Below, one piece after another: positions 6,976-10,320 of a stretch of DNA of 10,320 nucleotides. The DNA comes from Thermococcus sp. Lineage in GTDB: Archaea; Methanobacteriota_B; Thermococci; Thermococcales; Thermococcaceae. The notes beneath the pieces are model-generated. The model did not search any database. It saw only the letters and a program-made list of their open reading frames with translations, and was not told the origin of the DNA. Each line of letters begins with the position of its first letter. Position 1 is the first letter of the stretch. Made by a program: the position numbers and the translations under genes. The DNA lies in contig NZ_JAMONU010000110.1 in the NCBI RefSeq assembly GCF_027066465.1, forward strand, positions 1 through 10,320. The letters run 5' to 3'.

Positions 6976-6995
6976 AACCCGAACAGGTGTTGAGG

Positions 6996-7658
6996 GTGAC
7001 CGTTTACCTTTTTGACTTCGATGGAACGCTCGTTGACAGCACCGGAGCCGTTGAAAAGGCCCTCAGGATAGCCATTGAAAAGACGATTCCAGCTGTTATA
7101 GAGAGCGACCTCTACGACGAGTACTACAAGGCGCTGTTCCTCTTCATCAAGGGCAAGCTCACCTACCAGCACCTCGGCGTCATCCACGAGCTCGTGGCGC
7201 AGGGGACAATCCACGAGTACTACAACCTGATGCCCAGGTACATCAAGGACTTTCCCTTCGCCCGCCAAGTTGTGAGGGAGCTTAGAAGGCGGGGCAGGAA
7301 GGTTATAAGCTTCTCCGGCGAGCACACATATCCAGGCGGAAAGGTAATTTTCATGAAGAAGACCGGCTGGTACGACGAGTTCGATGAGGTCGTGACGTTC
7401 AAGGGAACGAAGGACATGCTCCAGAAGTTCGAGACGCTGAGGGAGCTTTACCCCGATGAACCCTTCGTGTGGGTCGATGACAGTCCCGCGCGCTTCACGT
7501 ACATCCTCGACGACAACACGCTCCTCGTCCAGAAAGCCTCTCCCTATAAAAGCGACGTCGCGCTGCTCTTCGAAAGGGTTAACTTCATAAAGATAAAATC
7601 AATCAGAGAGGTTCTCGAAATAGACGACGGTTTGAGCGAGTTTCTGAGTAAAACTTAA
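6996..7658 (+). CDS. HAD-superfamily hydrolase
   Basis: With the chosen start this protein has 220 residues. HAD motif I is LFDFDGTLVDS at the N-terminus with nucleophile D7 and acid D9; ISFSG (105-109) sits where the motif II Ser/Thr is expected; K136 or K139 in the TFKGTKD stretch could be the motif III lysine; VWVDDSP (158-164) with D161 and D162 is motif IV. Residues 15-90 form a helical cap. Such enzymes are Mg-dependent phosphatases or related phosphoryl-transfer enzymes; the substrate is unknown. Start choice: GTG 6996 has AGGTG (6985-6989) six bases upstream, an ideal SD distance, and places motif I at residues 5-15. GTG 6987 and TTG 6990 are upstream alternatives whose SD spacing is poor. 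The gene is divergent from pepQ and followed by rpl35ae. Confidence 0.88.
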   Translation: MTVYLFDFDGTLVDSTGAVEKALRIAIEKTIPAVIESDLYDEYYKALFLFIKGKLTYQHLGVIHELVAQGTIHEYYNLMPRYIKDFPFARQVVRELRRRGRKVISFSGEHTYPGGKVIFMKKTGWYDEFDEVVTFKGTKDMLQKFETLRELYPDEPFVWVDDSPARFTYILDDNTLLVQKASPYKSDVALLFERVNFIKIKSIREVLEIDDGLSEFLSKT

Positions 7659-7661
7659 AAG
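7654..7661 (+). promoter_or_regulatory. Putative TATA element for rpl35ae
   Basis: CTTAAAAG overlaps the stop codon of the HAD gene. A start near 7683 would leave about 15 bases of leader containing GGAGGTGAT (7685-7693), suggesting the ribosomal gene has its own promoter as well as possible read-through. Confidence 0.5.
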
Positions 7662-7697
7662 GGAACTCCTTTACCAAAACCGGGGGAGGTGATGGCT

Positions 7698-7961
7698 GTG
7701 AAAGTGAAGGCCGTCATCCTCTCCTACGCGGGTTCACACGAGCACCAGGACAACCACAGGATGATTCTCAAGCCCATCGGCATAGAAGACAGGGGAAGCG
7801 CGGCCCAGCTCATCGGCAGGAAGGTTGTCTGGAGAACTCCAACGGGAAGGAAGATGTTCGGCAGGGTCATCAAGACCCACGGCAACCGCGGCGAGGTCAA
7901 GGCCGTCTTCAAGCCCGGTCTCCCGGGACAGGCTTTGGGAGACATCGTCGAGATTCTCTAA
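7698..7961 (+). CDS. rpl35ae: Large-subunit ribosomal protein L35Ae (eL33)
   Basis: A basic protein of 87 residues matching archaeal L35Ae, a small beta-barrel component of the 50S subunit that binds 23S rRNA. The family-specific stretch GLPGQALGD is at 74-82, preceded by THGNRGEVKAVF (60-71); the N-terminus MKVKAVILSY matches the Pyrococcus protein start. I choose GTG 7698 over ATG 7692: the strong SD GGAGGTGAT (7685-7693) overlaps the ATG, but its GGTG core is six bases before the GTG, and the GTG start gives the family's usual length. The gene sits between a HAD hydrolase and trm1, with its own probable promoter. Confidence 0.95.
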   Translation: MKVKAVILSYAGSHEHQDNHRMILKPIGIEDRGSAAQLIGRKVVWRTPTGRKMFGRVIKTHGNRGEVKAVFKPGLPGQALGDIVEIL

Positions 7962-7963
7962 AC

Positions 7964-7971
7964 CTTTAAAG
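7964..7971 (+). promoter_or_regulatory. Putative TATA element for trm1
   Basis: CTTTAAAG immediately after the rpl35ae stop. A start near 7993 leaves a leader of about 10 bases that covers the SD-like GGTGGGAGA before the ATG at 8003. Confidence 0.5.
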
Positions 7972-8002
7972 CCCCTCAACCCTTTTCTTTACGGGTGGGA
8001 GA

Positions 8003-9133
8003 ATGGAGCTGATTGAGGTTAGTGAAGGTTCCGCGAGGTTCTTTGTACCGAAAGCCGAACGAATTTACGACGCGCCGGTCTTCTACAACCCAGTAATGGC
8101 ACTCAACAGGGATATAAGCGTCCTCGTCGCCCGTGCTCTTGAACCCAAGAGGGTTCTCGACGCGCTCTCGGCGACGGGAATAAGGGGAATCCGCTACGCC
8201 CTTGAAAGTCCAGCGGAGGAAGTCTGGCTCAACGACATAAGCGACGAAGCCTACAGCCTGATGAAGCGGAACGTCGCCCTCAACTTCGGGGGGGAGCTTT
8301 ACGAGGAGGGCGACCGCTCCTACCTCTGGGGAGAGAAGCTGATAGTCATAAACAAGGGCGATGCCAACAGGCTGATGACTGAGAACTTCCGCTACTTCGA
8401 CCTGGTCGATTTGGACCCCTTCGGCTCGCCGATGGAGTTCCTCGATACGGCATTGAGAAGCGTGAAGAGGAGGGGCGTTCTGGCCGTTACGGCAACGGAT
8501 ACCGGAGTTCTCTGTGGGGCCTACGCCAGGGCCTGCGTGAAGAACTACCTCGCGAGGCCGATACGGGGCGAGCTGTGCCACGAGGCCGGTTTGAGAATCC
8601 TCATCGGGACGGTGGTTAGATACTCTGCAAAGTACGACCTTGGAGTTGAAGTTCTCCTGGCTTACTACCGCGACCATTACTTCAGGGCGTTCCTCCGGTT
8701 TAAGAGCGGGGCGAAGAAGGCCGAGAGGAGCCTCGCCCAGCTCGGCTACCTCTGGCAAGATGAGAACGGAAGCTTCACCTACGAGAAAGCCTTCCTCCCG
8801 GAGAAGCCCAAGGCCTTCGGCCCGATGTGGCTCGGCCCGCTGAAGGATTCTGAGTTCGTGGAGAAACTTTCAAAGGAGCTTGAGGGCTTTGAACCTGCCC
8901 ATAAGAAAACAAGGACCTTTGTGGAGCTACTCGCGGGTGAACTCGACGTTCCGTTCCACTACGACACCCACGCCCTCGCGCGGAGGAACGGCCTGGAAGT
9001 GAGGAAGGTGAGCGAAATAATTGAAAGGCTCGAGAAACTCGGCTACAGGGCGAGCAGGACGCACTTCTCGCCAACGGCGATAAAAACCGATGCCCCCTTC
9101 GAGGTGGTGCTCGATGTCCTCAGAGGCGGTTAA
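8003..9133 (+). CDS. trm1: tRNA (guanine26-N2)-dimethyltransferase Trm1
   Basis: A protein of 376 residues, close to the Pyrococcus enzyme. Trm1 transfers two methyl groups from S-adenosylmethionine to N2 of guanine 26 in tRNA, at the junction of the D and anticodon stems, which helps tRNA fold correctly. The N-terminal methyltransferase domain (about 1-265) has VFYNP (26-30), the SAM-binding loop DALSATGIRGIRY (53-65), the acidic strand-2 end LNDIS (76-80), and the catalytic DPFGSP (138-143). The C-terminal domain (about 266-376) contains a winged-helix-like region (VPFHYDTHALARRNGLEVRKV) for tRNA binding. The ATG at 8003 follows GGTGGGAGA, giving consistent spacing. The last 20 bases overlap the next gene, suggesting coupled translation. 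Confidence 0.96.
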   Translation: MELIEVSEGSARFFVPKAERIYDAPVFYNPVMALNRDISVLVARALEPKRVLDALSATGIRGIRYALESPAEEVWLNDISDEAYSLMKRNVALNFGGELYEEGDRSYLWGEKLIVINKGDANRLMTENFRYFDLVDLDPFGSPMEFLDTALRSVKRRGVLAVTATDTGVLCGAYARACVKNYLARPIRGELCHEAGLRILIGTVVRYSAKYDLGVEVLLAYYRDHYFRAFLRFKSGAKKAERSLAQLGYLWQDENGSFTYEKAFLPEKPKAFGPMWLGPLKDSEFVEKLSKELEGFEPAHKKTRTFVELLAGELDVPFHYDTHALARRNGLEVRKVSEIIERLEKLGYRASRTHFSPTAIKTDAPFEVVLDVLRGG

Positions 9134-10211
9134 ACTCGCAAGGCGCTTCTACCTCGACGAGTGGGCAGACGCGGAGCTGTACGAGAGGCTCGCCGAGTGG
9201 GAAAAGGACGAGAAGATAAGGGCGGAGTTCAAGCGTCTGGCCGAGCTTGAGCGCTGGCACGCCGAGTTCTGGAAGTCCTTCCTCGAGAGAAGGAACGAGA
9301 AACCGCCGAGGCCGAGGGTGAACCGCCTGACTGTATGGAGCGTTAAGCTCCTTCGGAAGTTCCTCGGGCCGGGTTCCGTCGCTTCCCTCCTTGAGATGGG
9401 CGAGAACAGCGCGATAGAGAAGTACTTCCGCTTCCTCAACGAATATGCCAGCGAGATGAGCGATGAGGAGCGCGAAACCCTTAGGAGGGTAATCCTTGAC
9501 GAGATAGAGCACGAGAAGTTCTTCCGAGAGGAGGAGAAGGCCTTCCACGTGGAGAACATCAGGGACCTCGTCCTCGGAATGAACGACGGCCTCGTCGAGA
9601 TACTCGGAGCGGTTACGGGCCTCTCGGCGGTTTACCCGAACAACCCACAGCTCGTCGGGATAAGCGGTCTCATCGTCGGAGTTGCCGGCGCGCTCTCGAT
9701 GGCGATAGGCACCTTCGTCTCGGTCCGCTCGCAGAGGCAGGTCAAGGAGTCAATCCGCTCGAGGACAGAGGTCCTCTTCGAGGTCTCGCCCGATAAAACG
9801 GCCGAGGAACTCAGGGAGAAGCTGATAGAGGGCGGAATGCCCGAGGACATGGCGAAGGAGATAGCGGAGAAGCTCAAGGACAACCCTGATGCCGTTAAAA
9901 AGCTCCTCCTTCCAGAGGCCGAGGAGAATGAGGTTCGCGCCGCGTTGTACACGGGCTTATCGTACCTTCTCGGCGTCGTCTTCCCGGTTACTCCCTACTT
10001 CCTGGCCTCGAACTCGCTCACGGCGCTCGCCTTCTCGATACTCCTCGCGGGTTCGGCTCTCGCGATAGTGGCGACGCTGATTTCGCTCCTCTCGGGAATA
10101 TCGGTCAAGAAGAAGGTCGCGGAGATGGTAACTACTGGCCTCGGCGCGGCGTTCCTGAGCTACCTCTTCGGAAGGGCGATGGAGGCAATCTTCCACGTCT
10201 CGGCGCTTTAG
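9114..10211 (+). CDS. Ferritin-like/VIT1 fusion membrane protein (probable iron transporter)
   Basis: A 365-residue protein in two parts. Residues 1-148 are a rubrerythrin-type four-helix bundle with probable di-iron ligands E21, E46xxH49 (ELERWH), E94 or E97 and E130xxH133 (EIEH). Residues about 150-360 are a VIT1/CCC1 domain opening with IRDLVLGMNDGLVEILGAVTGL, with membrane segments near 155-175, 182-204, 277-297, 300-327 and 339-360 and a soluble charged loop (205-275). Yeast CCC1 and plant VIT1 move Fe(II) or Mn(II) out of the cytoplasm; bacterial proteins of this fused design (MbfA) export iron. An iron exporter or store is therefore inferred. The ATG at 9114 is chosen because GAGGTGGTG lies four bases before it; an in-frame ATG at 9090 lacks a better site and lies deep in trm1. 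It overlaps trm1 by 20 bases and the VapC stop by 4. Confidence 0.9.
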   Translation: MSSEAVKLARRFYLDEWADAELYERLAEWEKDEKIRAEFKRLAELERWHAEFWKSFLERRNEKPPRPRVNRLTVWSVKLLRKFLGPGSVASLLEMGENSAIEKYFRFLNEYASEMSDEERETLRRVILDEIEHEKFFREEEKAFHVENIRDLVLGMNDGLVEILGAVTGLSAVYPNNPQLVGISGLIVGVAGALSMAIGTFVSVRSQRQVKESIRSRTEVLFEVSPDKTAEELREKLIEGGMPEDMAKEIAEKLKDNPDAVKKLLLPEAEENEVRAALYTGLSYLLGVVFPVTPYFLASNSLTALAFSILLAGSALAIVATLISLLSGISVKKKVAEMVTTGLGAAFLSYLFGRAMEAIFHVSAL

Positions 10212-10320
10212 AGGTAAACCACCTCAACGCCGAGCTTTTCCGCTATTTTTCCCTGTTTCTCATCGGCCGTCGCGAGCTTTCCGTACTTGAGGGCCTGGGC
10301 GATGTAGATGGCGTCGTAGA
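10208..10320 (-). CDS. PIN-domain VapC-like ribonuclease toxin, C-terminal end only
   Basis: The last 36 residues of a protein whose start is beyond the right edge of the window. The visible part reads YDAIYIAQALKYGKLATADE with the typical PIN-domain acid in YDA and a second acid in TADE, then a helix and the final strand VEVVYL before TAA (10208-10210). These match the C-terminal third of VapC toxins, which are Mg-dependent RNases usually paired with an upstream VapB antitoxin; the antitoxin, if present, would lie to the right. A stand-alone PIN protein is possible. The stop overlaps that of the ferritin/VIT1 gene by four bases. Confidence 0.8.
   Translation of the reverse strand, partial: YDAIYIAQALKYGKLATADEKQGKIAEKLGVEVVYL
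10246..10250 (+). terminator. Candidate U-rich termination site after the ferritin/VIT1 gene
   Basis: A T5 run following CTTTTC, about 35 bases after the stop at 10211, is the first T-rich stretch downstream. Archaeal termination often uses such runs without a hairpin. It lies within the vapC-like coding sequence on the opposite strand, so it may be coincidence. Confidence 0.25.

Noticed and set aside
6940..6978. A canonical SurR operator
   Set aside because: Half-sites are present but none has the required three-base spacing between GTTT and AAAC, so only a general regulatory signal is reported.
6906..7325. Upstream extension of the pepQ frame giving a 488-residue protein
   Set aside because: The added 140 residues are antisense to the HAD gene, have no prolidase similarity, and the ATG at 6905 has a good SD site and yields the exact family length.
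7976..8758. Long minus-strand open frame opposite trm1
   Set aside because: It is the antisense shadow of a strongly conserved gene in G+C-rich codons, has no recognisable domain and no SD site.
9120..9559. Two overlapping minus-strand open frames opposite the ferritin-like domain
   Set aside because: Low-complexity Ser/Arg or Leu-rich translations typical of antisense frames; the plus-strand protein is clearly real.

Overview
The window looks like chromosomal DNA of a hyperthermophilic archaeon of the order Thermococcales, most likely Thermococcus. Support: a Pyrococcus-type prolidase of exactly 348 residues, archaeal ribosomal protein L35Ae (87 residues), archaeal Trm1, an Lhr-type helicase interrupted by a LAGLIDADG intein, GGTG-type Shine-Dalgarno (SD) sites, and short TATA elements about 25-40 bases before most first genes. 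Genes are densely packed on both strands. No rRNA, tRNA, CRISPR array or insertion sequence was seen.

Layout. On the minus strand at the left edge lie the 5' part of a membrane-anchored family 2 glycosyltransferase (1-769) and, 24 bases upstream of it, a small CxxC protein that may have a NifU-like fold (794-1102). A divergent promoter region of 90 bases separates them from the plus-strand lhr gene (1193-5365). A 526-residue intein (2234-3811) interrupts lhr exactly at helicase motif V; the spliced helicase would be 864 residues. Tail to tail with lhr on the minus strand is a RelBE-like toxin-antitoxin pair: antitoxin 5610-5807 and toxin 5362-5620, the toxin frame being broken at a run of seven A. 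Upstream of that pair, on the same strand, is the prolidase gene pepQ (5859-6905).

A second divergent 90-base promoter region, containing a perfect inverted repeat, leads to a plus-strand series: a HAD-family hydrolase (6996-7658), rpl35ae (7698-7961), trm1 (8003-9133) and a ferritin-like/VIT1 fusion protein (9114-10211) that overlaps the trm1 end. The window closes on the minus strand with the C-terminal end of a PIN-domain, VapC-like toxin (10208-10320), again overlapping tail to tail.

Themes. The plus-strand cluster combines translation functions (L35Ae, tRNA m2,2G26 modification) with probable iron handling (ferritin-VIT1). The most notable features are the lhr intein, with two helix-turn-helix modules and a non-standard Lys-Asn C-terminus, and the relE-like gene that needs a one-base frame change inside A7 to give a full-length toxin. 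No clearly new multi-gene system was found.
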